A stretch of DNA of 21,935 nucleotides from CAZIGK01 sp964538615 (lineage in GTDB: Bacteria; Pseudomonadota; Alphaproteobacteria; Rickettsiales; RI-342), in NCBI GenBank assembly GCA_964538615.1, contig CAZIGK010000032.1:1-21935 (forward strand), given 5' to 3'. Position numbers and translations under genes: made by a program. The notes below the pieces were generated by a model. That model was not told the DNA's origin. It made no database searches and worked only from the letters and a program-made list of their open reading frames with translations. Of this stretch, positions 7,243 to 15,972 are shown one piece after another; the stretch's first letter is position 1; each line of letters begins with the position of its first letter.

Positions 7243-8286
7243 TTAAAACAACTCAATATCCTCTTCTTCCTTTTGCGGTGCGGAAGTCGTCCGATGATAG
7301 CCAGCGTCTATCCCCTCCGCTTCCAGAAGTCGGGTGAGTTGCTGTCGTAAATCGCCCAGCTTTAAACGCCCCAGCAAACCGGAAGCGGTGTCTTCTGTGG
7401 ATTGCGCAGGTATATCCGTATAGAGTTGCTGCACACCCGATAATAGCTCACACAGGTTTTGCAAAAGCTGTGTGGTGCGATCCTGAAACTGAAGTTGCAT
7501 CGTCATACCGCTGATGGTATGCGCGATTTGATCCGCAATGGCGGCAGACTCCGCCATGACCTGATGGGTACGCTGGTTTTGTCGCATAAGAGACTGCATC
7601 AGCACATCCAATTTCTCGCGAGAGTGAATATGCCCGCTCATATCGGTGGTTGCAACATCCTGCAATGTGGCATAGCTGTGGCGTATACTTTGCCCAATCA
7701 TCGTGATTTTATCGGTCATATCATCGGACAGGTTTTCAATCGCATGAGCAACATCCCGCACCTCATCCGCGACCACTCCAAAACCCTGACTGATGTCGCT
7801 ATGGCGTCCAGCCTCAATGGACGCATTCAGTGCTAAAAATTTGGTTTGTCGGGTAATTTTGCGAATACGGGAAAGCAGGCTTTCCACCTGTTGTAACTGC
7901 TGCATGGTATCATCCATCGCATAGACCATCGCCATGGCTTTTTGCGAAATGAACAATATCTTTTGCATTGTCTCACTGAGGGAGGTTTGAAACAGGTGGA
8001 TGAACTCCTGCAGGCTGACGCCGCTGCCTTCATACTCCAACTGATTCATCACCGCCATCATCGCCTGCATGGCCTGTCCCTGCTCCATAGACTGACCCGC
8101 CAATGACTGAAAATGGCTGGAAAGCTTGCCGGCATTCTCCTCTACCAGAGAGGAAACATCCGGCATGACCTGTTGGCACAGGTTCAGGCAGGCAAACAAA
8201 AATGCCTCTTTTTGCGGATGATCCTTCAAAGAGTGCGTGGCGTCTGATCGCAAGCCGTCTACAGGTACAGAATATGGGGTAGCCAT
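7243..8286 (-). CDS. Cytoplasmic MCP-like protein with CheZ-like motif
   Basis: This 347-aa, all-helical protein has no membrane segment and no recognisable sensor domain. Residues 140-185 are a chemoreceptor signalling tip: IRKITRQTKFLALNASIEAG followed by GFGVVADEVRDVA. The usual EAARAGE is altered to EAGRHSD. The C-terminal helix then contains QFQDRTTQ (266-273), which aligns with the FQDLTGQ active-site segment of E. coli CheZ, including the catalytic Asp/Gln pair four residues apart (here D269 and Q273). The acidic tail ends EEEDIELF, recalling the CheY-binding C-terminus of CheZ. I infer a receptor-like four-helix protein that may dephosphorylate CheY-P; a plain soluble chemoreceptor is the alternative. 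The start has AGGAAGGAAG just upstream and follows cheB by 15 bp. Confidence 0.8.
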   Translation of the reverse strand: MATPYSVPVDGLRSDATHSLKDHPQKEAFLFACLNLCQQVMPDVSSLVEENAGKLSSHFQSLAGQSMEQGQAMQAMMAVMNQLEYEGSGVSLQEFIHLFQTSLSETMQKILFISQKAMAMVYAMDDTMQQLQQVESLLSRIRKITRQTKFLALNASIEAGRHSDISQGFGVVADEVRDVAHAIENLSDDMTDKITMIGQSIRHSYATLQDVATTDMSGHIHSREKLDVLMQSLMRQNQRTHQVMAESAAIADQIAHTISGMTMQLQFQDRTTQLLQNLCELLSGVQQLYTDIPAQSTEDTASGLLGRLKLGDLRQQLTRLLEAEGIDAGYHRTTSAPQKEEEDIELF

Positions 8287-8301
8287 AGGTCTTCCTTCCT
8301 C

Positions 8302-9375
8302 TCAATACGGTGTTCTGGTTGCCGGTGAATGGATTGGGTAGAGAGCCTCCATCATGGCCTTCGGCATTTCTTGCAGAGAAATTTGCTTTTGCACCGCCCC
8401 CAGTTTCCAGGCGACCTGCGGCATGCCATAGACAACGCAGCTTGCTTCATCTTGCCCCAATGTTGGTGCCTCTTGTTGCCGCATGGCCAGTAGCCCGGCG
8501 GCACCATCTTTGCCCATGCCAGTCAGAATGACCCCCAAGGCCTGCTTACCAACGGACTGCGCCACGGAGTGGAACAGCACATCCACAGACGGACAATGGC
8601 CGGAAACCGGCTCCCCCGGCTGTACCCGCAGCATCAGGCCACTGGCATGACGCACCACGCGCATCTGCAACCCACCGGGCGCCAGATACCCATGGCCGGG
8701 TTGCAGTATGTGCTGGTCGGTTGCTTCTACCACCGGAAAGGGTGCGATTTGACTTAAGCGCTGAGCGAAACTAGCAGTGAAACTGGCAGGCATGTGCTGC
8801 GTTATCACCAGCGGCGGCAACCCGGCTGGCAGTTGCGAAAGGATAGCGCGCAGCGCCTCCACCCCGCCAGTGGAAGCCCCTATCGCTACCAGCCGAAGGG
8901 TGCTCGCACGGCGCATGGCGGGGGGAGCAGAGCGCACAGTCGGCACAGATACGGCGAAGGGGCGTAACCGTGCTTTGGCAGCCGCCTTTAATTTCTGGCA
9001 TAGCTCTTGTGCAAACGCCTGTTGTTGTGACGTTGCCAACGCACCCTGAGGTTTTGCGATATAATCCACCGCCCCCAGTTCCAGCGCATCCAGCGTGGTT
9101 TGCGCGCCGCGAGTGGTAAGGGTGGAAACCATCACCACGGGCATGGGGCGCAGGCGCATAATTTTTTCCAGAAAAGAGATGCCGTCCATATGCGGCATTT
9201 CCACATCCAATGTCAGTACATCCGGTGAAAGTTGACGGATTTTCTCCCGCGCTTCCAGTGGATGTTCCGCCATGGCAATCACTTCCAATTCCGGATCCAT
9301 GGCAATACAGGCAGATAGCATTTCCCGCATCAGCGCAGAATCATCCACAATCATCACCCGAATGGGTTGTTGCAT
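8302..9375 (-). CDS. cheB: CheB, receptor glutamate methylesterase/deamidase
   Basis: This 357-aa response-regulator enzyme removes methyl groups from chemoreceptor glutamates during adaptation. Residues 4-125 are a receiver domain with phospho-acceptor D57 (LTLDVEMPHMDG) and the acidic pair D11/D12. A proline- and alanine-rich linker leads to the esterase domain (about 160-345). The catalytic triad is visible: S168 in GASTGG, H194 in TQHMP and D290 in GMGKDGA. Length and order are normal for the family. GGGAGGGGG precedes the start by about seven bases. It follows cheD by 27 bp and precedes the MCP-like gene by 15 bp in one transcript. Confidence 0.97.
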   Translation of the reverse strand: MQQPIRVMIVDDSALMREMLSACIAMDPELEVIAMAEHPLEAREKIRQLSPDVLTLDVEMPHMDGISFLEKIMRLRPMPVVMVSTLTTRGAQTTLDALELGAVDYIAKPQGALATSQQQAFAQELCQKLKAAAKARLRPFAVSVPTVRSAPPAMRRASTLRLVAIGASTGGVEALRAILSQLPAGLPPLVITQHMPASFTASFAQRLSQIAPFPVVEATDQHILQPGHGYLAPGGLQMRVVRHASGLMLRVQPGEPVSGHCPSVDVLFHSVAQSVGKQALGVILTGMGKDGAAGLLAMRQQEAPTLGQDEASCVVYGMPQVAWKLGAVQKQISLQEMPKAMMEALYPIHSPATRTPY

Positions 9376-9402
9376 ATCTATCCCCCTCCCTTTGTTCTAT
9401 TC

Positions 9403-10053
9403 TTAATCGAACAGATCAATATCGCCTTCCGGCTGTTGCTGGCGTAGTTGATTCGCAAAGCGGTCTTCCACTTCCACAATGCGCAAATCTTCCCTGCGTT
9501 GCAGGCGGCGTAACTTCACTTCGCCCGTATCGGGAAAATAATGCACCCTACGTGGCGTTGTCCCCCCCAGATCACTGGCCTTAATCGTCAGCCCCTCCTG
9601 CTGGATATAATGGCGGGCAAATTCTGCATTACGGCTGCCAATCAGATTGCCATGACCCTGCATATCTCCACCACCGAACAGTTTGACCTCCAGCCGCTGT
9701 TTCACACCGCCCTGTCGCAAAATCTGGTTGATAAGTTGCTCCATCGCGTAGGCACCATAGCGCGCAGAACTATCCAGCACGGCTGCTTTCGGGTCGCTGC
9801 CCGCCTGTTGTGTACCCGGCAGCAGAAAATGGTTCATGCCGCCGACTCCTGCTACCGGATCGCGGATACAGGCTGCCACGCAGGAACCCAAAATGGTGAC
9901 CAGCATTTCCCCACGGTTGCGGGTGGTATAGCAATCCCCGGAAAATATTTTCACCACAGTATATTCGTTCAGATGATCAAAATAACGGCGCACCCCATCG
10001 TAATAATCACCCGCCTGATATTTTTCCTTATCCAGTCGTCGGCTATGCACCAT
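9403..10053 (-). CDS. cheD: CheD, receptor glutamine deamidase
   Basis: This 216-aa protein deamidates specific glutamines in chemoreceptors. The papain-like catalytic residues are C58 in TILGSCVAACIRD and H75 in GGMNHFLLP; FGGGDM and GSRNAEFA follow as in the family. The N-terminal ~30 residues and the C-terminal ~30 are longer than the minimal ~160-aa enzyme. The extra tail ends EGDIDLFD, very like the tail of the MCP-like protein two genes downstream. The start is fixed by AGGAGGG five bases before the ATG, and the gene overlaps the end of cheR by 11 bp. No cheC gene is seen in the window. Confidence 0.96.
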   Translation of the reverse strand: MVHSRRLDKEKYQAGDYYDGVRRYFDHLNEYTVVKIFSGDCYTTRNRGEMLVTILGSCVAACIRDPVAGVGGMNHFLLPGTQQAGSDPKAAVLDSSARYGAYAMEQLINQILRQGGVKQRLEVKLFGGGDMQGHGNLIGSRNAEFARHYIQQEGLTIKASDLGGTTPRRVHYFPDTGEVKLRRLQRREDLRIVEVEDRFANQLRQQQPEGDIDLFD

Positions 10054-10927
10054 GACGCCCTCCTGTGCGTTGGTACATGGTGCGGCCTTTCAACTCAAAC
10101 GCATCACTAACCTGATTCAGGCTTTCGGAATGGCCGATATACAACCAGCCATCCGGCTGCATCTGGCGGGCAATGCGGGCAAAGAGCTGCCGCTGGGTAT
10201 CTTTATCAAAATAGATGACCACATTACGGCAGAACACCACATCAAACAGCCCTTTCATCGGCCATGATGTCTGCATGAGATTCAGAGGCTTATAAACTAC
10301 CAATTGTCGCACAGTCGGTTGAATGTGCATGGTTTCATCATCCGTATTCAACTTGGCGTAGGTACGCATCATCGGCGGCAGGCGATGGTATTCATCCGCC
10401 GGGTAGATACCGGCTTCTGCTTTCGCCAGCATGTGGGTATCAATATCCGTGGCCAGAATACGAATATCCGCCGCCGGAGATGCACCAGGATGCTTGCTGC
10501 GATACAGCCCAAGACTATGCTGTACTGTCATGGCAATGCTGTATGGCTCCATGCCACTGGAACAACCGGCAGACCAGATGCGAATGGGTTTACGCTGTCC
10601 CATCCGCTCCAGTAGCAGGTTTTGCAAATGCTGAAAGTGGTGCTCTTCCCGGAAAAAATGCGTCAGGTTGGTGGTAATGGCATTCACTAGTTCCGGAAAT
10701 TCGTCTTCTCCTTCCTCCGTGGCCAGATAGGCCAGATATTCTTCAAAGCTATCCATGGCCAATGCCCGTAGCCTTCGTACCAGCCGGGAATAGACCATCG
10801 GACGTTTTTGTTCCGACAGGTAAATACCGGCATGCTGCTTGACCATATGGGCAATACGGGTGAAATCGCGTTCCGTGAAAGGATATTCTTTCTCTTCAAA
10901 GCGATCTTGGGTATAGGTTGATGCCAT
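10043..10927 (-). CDS. cheR: CheR, chemoreceptor glutamate methyltransferase
   Basis: This 294-aa SAM-dependent enzyme methylates chemoreceptor glutamates. The helical N-terminal domain (about 15-85) leads to TNLTHFFRE (86-94), then the SAM-binding loop IWSAGCSSGMEPYS (117-130), ILATDID (157-163), FCRNVVIYFD (232-241) and YIGHSES (263-269). The loop has Met where most CheR proteins have Glu (usual GEEPYS), a conservative site to check. Its start codon shares one base with the chemoreceptor stop (TAATG), so translation is coupled to the receptor that carries a CheR-tethering pentapeptide. It overlaps cheD by 11 bp. Confidence 0.97.
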   Translation of the reverse strand: MASTYTQDRFEEKEYPFTERDFTRIAHMVKQHAGIYLSEQKRPMVYSRLVRRLRALAMDSFEEYLAYLATEEGEDEFPELVNAITTNLTHFFREEHHFQHLQNLLLERMGQRKPIRIWSAGCSSGMEPYSIAMTVQHSLGLYRSKHPGASPAADIRILATDIDTHMLAKAEAGIYPADEYHRLPPMMRTYAKLNTDDETMHIQPTVRQLVVYKPLNLMQTSWPMKGLFDVVFCRNVVIYFDKDTQRQLFARIARQMQPDGWLYIGHSESLNQVSDAFELKGRTMYQRTGGRHGA

Positions 10928-12834
10928 TAAAAGCTCTCCCAGCCATCGCCTGCGCCATAGTTACCATCCGCTTTCGCATGCCCATTGCCTTTTGTTGCAC
11001 CGGGCAGCAGGATGGGGGTGGCTCGTCCGGCGGCGGGACGCGGCTTTTTCTCTTTAGCGGTGGTTTTTTTCGCGCTGGCTAAAGGAAGAGAGGGCAAGGC
11101 TTGTGCCTGACTGTCATCTACCTGAAAGAAGCGCATCAGCCGCTCCAATTGGTTTGCCTGATCCACCAAAGCTTGCGCAGCAGCGGAGTTTTCTTCCACC
11201 AGTGCCGCGTTTTGCTGGGTGACTTCATCCATCTGGGCAATGGCGGTATTGATTTCGTTGATCCCACTGGATTGTTCGATACTGGCATTGGCGATATCGT
11301 TCATAATACCGTTCACTTTACGGATTGCCTCCACAATATCATTCAGGCTGGTACCGGTACGGTTCACCAACTCTGCGCCATCTTTCACCTGCCCGACACT
11401 ATCCTGAATCAGGGCTTTGATTTCCTTGGATGCAGAAGCAGAACGCCCGGCCAGTGACCGCACTTCCTGCGCAACGACGGCAAAGCCTTTACCTGCTTCT
11501 CCGGCTCTGGCGGCTTCCACCGCCGCATTGAGCGCCAGCAGGTTGGTCTGGAAGGCAATTTCATCAATCACGCTGATAATATCGGCAATTTTTTGGGATG
11601 CCCGCTCGATACCGGACATGGCCTGCACCGCCTGATGCACCACTTGTCCTCCTTTTTCCGCCACATCGCTGGCCTGCGTCGCCAGTTCCCGGCCATGATT
11701 GGCGTTATCAGAGTTTTGTTTGACGGCACCGGTCATTTGTTCCATGGAGGCGGCCGTTTCTTCCAGACTGGAAGCCTGTTCCTCGGTTCGGATAGAGAGA
11801 TCTGCCGTTCCTGCTGAAATTTCACTGGCAGCGACATTCACGGATTCTGCTGCTTGTTTAATTTGCATCACGGTTTCCACCAGCGTATCCAGCGTGCGGT
11901 TGACGGCCTGCTTAATGTCTGCAAAAGCGCCGTGATATTGCTCTTCCATGCGCAGTTGCAGATTCCCTTCGGACATAGCGCCCAGGACGGTCATGGCCTC
12001 TTTCACGCCACGTTCATTTTCGGTACGAATGCGTACCATGTCCGTAATATCGCTTGCGGTTTTTACCACTTTGACCGGTTTGCCTTTACGATCCAGAATG
12101 GGGTTATAGCTGGCCTGAATCCAGATTTCTTTCTGATCTTTACCGTAGCGGCAGAACTCTCCTTGCTTGAACTCCCCACGGGCAAGGCTTGGCCAGAAAT
12201 CCCTATATTCCGAACTATTGCGGTAATCAGACGAAACAAACATACTGTGGTGGCGTCCGACAATATCGGAGAGGCTATAGCCCATGGCGCGTAAGAAGTT
12301 TTCATTGGCATGCAAAATGGTGCCATCCAGCGCGAATTCAATCATCGCCTGCGAGCGGGAAAGGGCATCCATAATGCCTTTGGCGGCACCGTCCTGCCAC
12401 TCGACAGACACCCCGATTTTCTGGCCGGATGCATCAAATATCGGTAGGGCATTCAGGTTAAACGAACGACCACCCACCATAATAGAGGTCTGGTAAGGTG
12501 TTGTAAGCTGTGCCAGCATGTTACGCTGATGGGCAGGGTTTTTATGGAAAATGTCAATATTGGCACCTTGCAGGTTTGCCACCGAGAAGTTAGGCAGTTC
12601 TTTCCGAATATCCGCTTCGGCTTCCGATAGAAATGCCTTCACGGCCGCATTCAGGTAAATGATATTGAAGTTTGCATCCGCAATCATGATGTTACTGGTG
12701 CTATGCTCTAACGCCTGAAGAATCAATTGATGCGTTTTTTGCAAATCGCGCAGAGCTTCGGCATGTTGTTGCGCCTCCTGCTGCAACTGTTGTTGTGCTT
12801 GCTGGTAATGTGACTTGGATACAAGCGTTAGCAT
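10927..12834 (-). CDS. Soluble PAS-PAS chemoreceptor with CheR tether
   Basis: This 635-aa chemoreceptor has no membrane segment, so it senses intracellular or membrane-delivered signals. A Gln-rich coiled coil (8-35) is followed by two PAS domains (about 38-148 and 160-265, the second Aer-like with SLSDIVGRHHSMF) and a HAMP-like connector (about 270-325). The kinase-control domain then has the tip IDEIAFQTNLLALNAAVEAA (423-442). After it, about 60 flexible Ala/Pro/Lys/Gly-rich residues end in GWESF, the xWxxF pentapeptide that recruits CheR and CheB in E. coli-type receptors. Redox or flavin sensing is possible but no cofactor residue is proven. The start at 12834 has AGAAGGA upstream; the open frame 52 codons further up overlaps the end of cheW and is rejected. 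Confidence 0.93.
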   Translation of the reverse strand: MLTLVSKSHYQQAQQQLQQEAQQHAEALRDLQKTHQLILQALEHSTSNIMIADANFNIIYLNAAVKAFLSEAEADIRKELPNFSVANLQGANIDIFHKNPAHQRNMLAQLTTPYQTSIMVGGRSFNLNALPIFDASGQKIGVSVEWQDGAAKGIMDALSRSQAMIEFALDGTILHANENFLRAMGYSLSDIVGRHHSMFVSSDYRNSSEYRDFWPSLARGEFKQGEFCRYGKDQKEIWIQASYNPILDRKGKPVKVVKTASDITDMVRIRTENERGVKEAMTVLGAMSEGNLQLRMEEQYHGAFADIKQAVNRTLDTLVETVMQIKQAAESVNVAASEISAGTADLSIRTEEQASSLEETAASMEQMTGAVKQNSDNANHGRELATQASDVAEKGGQVVHQAVQAMSGIERASQKIADIISVIDEIAFQTNLLALNAAVEAARAGEAGKGFAVVAQEVRSLAGRSASASKEIKALIQDSVGQVKDGAELVNRTGTSLNDIVEAIRKVNGIMNDIANASIEQSSGINEINTAIAQMDEVTQQNAALVEENSAAAQALVDQANQLERLMRFFQVDDSQAQALPSLPLASAKKTTAKEKKPRPAAGRATPILLPGATKGNGHAKADGNYGAGDGWESF

Positions 12835-12895
12835 GGTGATGGTTCCTTCTGTAGAACGGGTGATAGAGCGAAATAGGAAATGAGGAAAGATGAGG

Positions 12896-13450
12896 TCAGG
12901 CCGCAGAATGCAGTACCGCATCTGCGCCGCTGTCGGTCGCAGGCGCGGCTGCTGGGATATCCAACGGCATATTCTGTCGGGTCTCCGCAAACAGGTGAGC
13001 GACGGTTAACAGCACCACCATGCGTTCCTCCAACGAAATGAGGCCTTCCACATAGGCTTCCTGTGCGTGGGTATCGCCTTCATCCGGTGCCGGACGTATC
13101 TGGCTTTCGGAGACATTCAAAATATCCGAAACCGCATCCACCAGCAGGCCGATATTGCGCCGACCGACGGCCAGAATAACAATCACATGCTTGGGGGTTG
13201 TCTCGGTCATGCCCTGGCCAAAACGTTGCCGCACATCAAAAATGGGAATAATGCTGCCACGCAGATTCATCACTCCACGCATATAATCCGGTGTGTTGGG
13301 TAGCCGGGTAATATCCACCCAGCCACGAATTTCCCGTACATCCATAATATTCACGCCAAACTCACTACCGCCGACGGTAAAGGTCAGGAACTGGCGAAGC
13401 TCTCCCTCAGGCTCGGTCAGGCTTGTGGCCGTTTGATCTATCCAACTCAT
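12896..13450 (-). CDS. cheW: CheW, receptor-kinase coupling protein
   Basis: This 184-aa protein is a single CheW/SH3-like domain that links chemoreceptors to CheA. Residues 19-155 give the fold: RQFLTFTVGGSEFGVNIMDVREI-type start, the conserved NLRGSIIPIFDVRQRF (62-77), VDAVSDILNV and LISLEERMVVLL. A 25-residue Ala/Pro-rich tail follows and is not conserved. GGAGGGGG lies about eight bases before the ATG. It sits 26 bp downstream of cheA and 61 bp before the receptor start. Confidence 0.96.
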   Translation of the reverse strand: MSWIDQTATSLTEPEGELRQFLTFTVGGSEFGVNIMDVREIRGWVDITRLPNTPDYMRGVMNLRGSIIPIFDVRQRFGQGMTETTPKHVIVILAVGRRNIGLLVDAVSDILNVSESQIRPAPDEGDTHAQEAYVEGLISLEERMVVLLTVAHLFAETRQNMPLDIPAAAPATDSGADAVLHSAA

Positions 13451-13476
13451 GTGTTTCCCCCTCCATAGGCATTTTG

Positions 13477-15525
13477 TTAACAGGTAATGGACTGATGTTC
13501 CCGGTGCCGATGCTGCACCAGATACCGATGTTGCAGAGACACCAGCGCCGGAATATCCAGAATCAGGGAAACTTTGCCGTCTCCCAGAATGGTGGCACCG
13601 GAGATACCCGTGACGGGATCTGCATTGGTCTCCAGCGACTTAATCACAACCTGCTGCTGCCCCACCAGCTCATCCACTACCAGACCTAAGGTTTCCCGCC
13701 CGGCCTCTACCAGCACAATCAGTGCTTTATCCGGCTGCTGCTCGGCCTGCGTAATGTGAAACAGACGGTGTAGGTAGAGCATGGGTACAAACACCCCGCG
13801 AACATTCAGTACGTCCTGTCCATCCGGAATGGTGCGCACCTGCCCGGCCTGTGGCCTGAGTGTTTCCAAGATATGCGTGATGGGAATGATATAAAATTCC
13901 TGTCCGATACGCACAATCATGCCATCCAGTATGGCGAGGGTCAGGGGTAGAGAAATGGTGAAGCAACTGCCCTGCCCCGGTTGCGAATGCAGGCTGACAT
14001 AGCCGCCCATGGCCTCGATATTACGCTTCACCACATCCATGCCAACGCCCCGACCGGAGATGTTGGTGACCGCTTCTGCTGTAGAAAAACCGGGGTGAAA
14101 AATCAGATTATCTATTTCATCATCGCGCAGGGTTGCATCGGCCGAAAGAATGCCCTTTTCTTTGGCTTTTTGCAGAATGCGCTCCCGGTTGATGCCGGCA
14201 CCATCATCCCGCAGTTCAATAAACATGCGCCCTCCCTGATGGTAGGCAGATAAATGCACCGTGCCTTGCGCCGGTTTGCCTTTTTCTATCCTCACCTCCG
14301 GCATTTCGACCCCATGATCCGCCGCATTACGAATCATATGCGTCAGGGGATCGGTCAATTGCTCGATAACTGTTTTATCCACTTCCGTTTCTTCACCACT
14401 GGTGACAAGCCGGATATCTTTTCCCAATTGCCGCGCTATATCCCGCAGCAGTCGCGGCATACGGGAAAAGATGGATTTAACCGGCTGCATGCGCACTGCC
14501 ATGACAGCTTCTTGCAGTTCCCGCGTGTGCTGAGACAATTCCTCCACACCGCTGAGGATGCCGGCGTACTGGTCAAAGGAGAGATCACGCGTCTGCGCCT
14601 GCAACATTGCCTGTGTGATGACGAGTTCCCCCACCATATTGACCAGACGGTCAATTTTTTCCAGATCCACGCGGATACTGCCGCCTGGCTCGGTGCGGAT
14701 AGCAGGCGAAGTCTCCTGCACGACTGAGGGTTTATTGCTATCCTGCCCAACCGAAGCATGGGTTGTTTTGCGCGCCGTTTGTTCCTGCGGTTGCGATTGG
14801 ATATGCAGGTCGCACAGGCCATCCACAAAGGCAAACACATCGCGAATATCAGATTCCGTAGCGGTGGTTTCCAGCGTGATATCCCACGCCAGATAAGCAT
14901 GCACCGCGACCAGTTCATCCCATGTAGGCATACGGGACATGTCCGGTTGGAGGGTCAATGCCCCCAGTTGCGCCAGTTCTCGTAAAATCAACAGGGGGTC
15001 ATTACCTGACATAAAAAGTGTTTCATGGGGAACAAAACGGATTCGCCAATGCTGCTTGTCAGACACTGACGAACCCGCTTCATTTCCGGCTGCCTCCCCC
15101 GCAGCCGGCTCCACCCCGGAAGCACCATGGCTCCCTTCCTCCGTCTCTAAATAACCGTTCAGTCGCACCAATACATGTTGACCGTACGTGCCATCGGTTG
15201 TTATGCCTGCTTTGGCATCCGCCACCATCTGGTTGAGGATATCCGCCGCTTCTAAGAGTAAACCCGCCAGCTCGTGAGTCGGCGGTACGACACCAGCGCG
15301 CATCACATCCAACAGATTTTCCAGCACATGGGTAAATCGCACAATCGCATGCAGGTCAAAGGCTCCGGCACCTCCCTTAATGGAATGGGCACAGCGGAAA
15401 ATAGCGTTCAATAATTCGGTATCACACTCCCCTTGCTCCATACGCGCCAAATGCGCTTCCATCTGCACCAGCAGCTCTTCGCATTCTGCGATATAGGTTT
15501 GTCGAAACTGATCCAGCGCAAACAT
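13477..15525 (-). CDS. cheA: CheA, chemotaxis sensor histidine kinase
   Basis: This 682-aa kinase phosphorylates CheY and CheB under receptor control. Domains in order: HPt with phospho-acceptor H47 (CAHSIKGGAG), then a linker with a P2-like response-regulator docking domain (about 157-245). Next are the dimerisation helices (about 282-345, starting IRVDLEKIDRLVNMVGE) and the HATPase with N box HMIRNAADHG (396-405), DDGAG (440-444) and GRGVGMDVV (491-499). A CheW-like regulatory domain (about 525-670) ends the protein. All motifs are intact. I start at 15525, where GGAAGGAG lies about 10 bases upstream and the HPt helix begins at once; the frame extends eight codons further without a ribosome site. 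It follows cheY by 54 bp. Confidence 0.97.
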   Translation of the reverse strand: MFALDQFRQTYIAECEELLVQMEAHLARMEQGECDTELLNAIFRCAHSIKGGAGAFDLHAIVRFTHVLENLLDVMRAGVVPPTHELAGLLLEAADILNQMVADAKAGITTDGTYGQHVLVRLNGYLETEEGSHGASGVEPAAGEAAGNEAGSSVSDKQHWRIRFVPHETLFMSGNDPLLILRELAQLGALTLQPDMSRMPTWDELVAVHAYLAWDITLETTATESDIRDVFAFVDGLCDLHIQSQPQEQTARKTTHASVGQDSNKPSVVQETSPAIRTEPGGSIRVDLEKIDRLVNMVGELVITQAMLQAQTRDLSFDQYAGILSGVEELSQHTRELQEAVMAVRMQPVKSIFSRMPRLLRDIARQLGKDIRLVTSGEETEVDKTVIEQLTDPLTHMIRNAADHGVEMPEVRIEKGKPAQGTVHLSAYHQGGRMFIELRDDGAGINRERILQKAKEKGILSADATLRDDEIDNLIFHPGFSTAEAVTNISGRGVGMDVVKRNIEAMGGYVSLHSQPGQGSCFTISLPLTLAILDGMIVRIGQEFYIIPITHILETLRPQAGQVRTIPDGQDVLNVRGVFVPMLYLHRLFHITQAEQQPDKALIVLVEAGRETLGLVVDELVGQQQVVIKSLETNADPVTGISGATILGDGKVSLILDIPALVSLQHRYLVQHRHREHQSITC

Positions 15526-15579
15526 GGGAGTCAGGCTCCTTCCGGCCATTTTATGACGAAAATCAGGTCTTCACGAGCG

Positions 15580-15945
15580 TCAGGGGCAAACGCGCCTGAC
15601 GGTTTCCACCAGTTTTTCCGGGTTGAATGGCTTGACAATCCAGCCGGTTGCACCAGCATCGCGGCCTTCTTGCTTTTTGGTACCCTCGGCCTCGGTTGTC
15701 AGCATCAGGATGGGAGTGAAGCGATATTCCGGCCGGGTTCGCAACATGCGTATCAGTTGTAGGCCATCCATATTCGGCATGTTCAGATCGGTAATAATGA
15801 CATCGACCGGTTGACTGCCCAGCACAGAAATCGCATGCTGGCCGTCTTCTGCCTCCATCACATCAAAACCCGCGTTCTTGAGCGTAAAGCTCACCATATC
15901 CCGCATGGTTTTCGAATCATCCACGGTTAATGCGCGTTTTGTCAT
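15580..15945 (-). CDS. cheY: CheY-type single-domain response regulator
   Basis: This 121-aa receiver domain carries the signal from CheA to the flagellar motor or to another target. D9/D10 (LTVDDSKTMR), phospho-acceptor D53 (ITDLNMPNMDG), T83 in the MLTTEAEG switch region and K105 in VKPFNPEKL are all present. The N-terminal MTKRALTVDDSKTMRDM and the C-terminal WIVKPFNPEKLVETVRR are typical of CheY proteins encoded immediately before cheA. The start at 15945 has an AGGAGGAGG ribosome site; six more in-frame codons upstream are not needed. It is 27 bp downstream of the STAS gene. Confidence 0.95.
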   Translation of the reverse strand: MTKRALTVDDSKTMRDMVSFTLKNAGFDVMEAEDGQHAISVLGSQPVDVIITDLNMPNMDGLQLIRMLRTRPEYRFTPILMLTTEAEGTKKQEGRDAGATGWIVKPFNPEKLVETVRRVCP

Positions 15946-15972
15946 ATGATTCCTCCTCCTCACCCTATCCCT

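Noticed and set aside
12835..12990. 52-codon upstream extension of the soluble chemoreceptor
   Set aside because: It overlaps the end of cheW, has no ribosome site and is Arg/Pro-rich; the ATG at 12834 has AGAAGGA upstream and begins the coiled coil.
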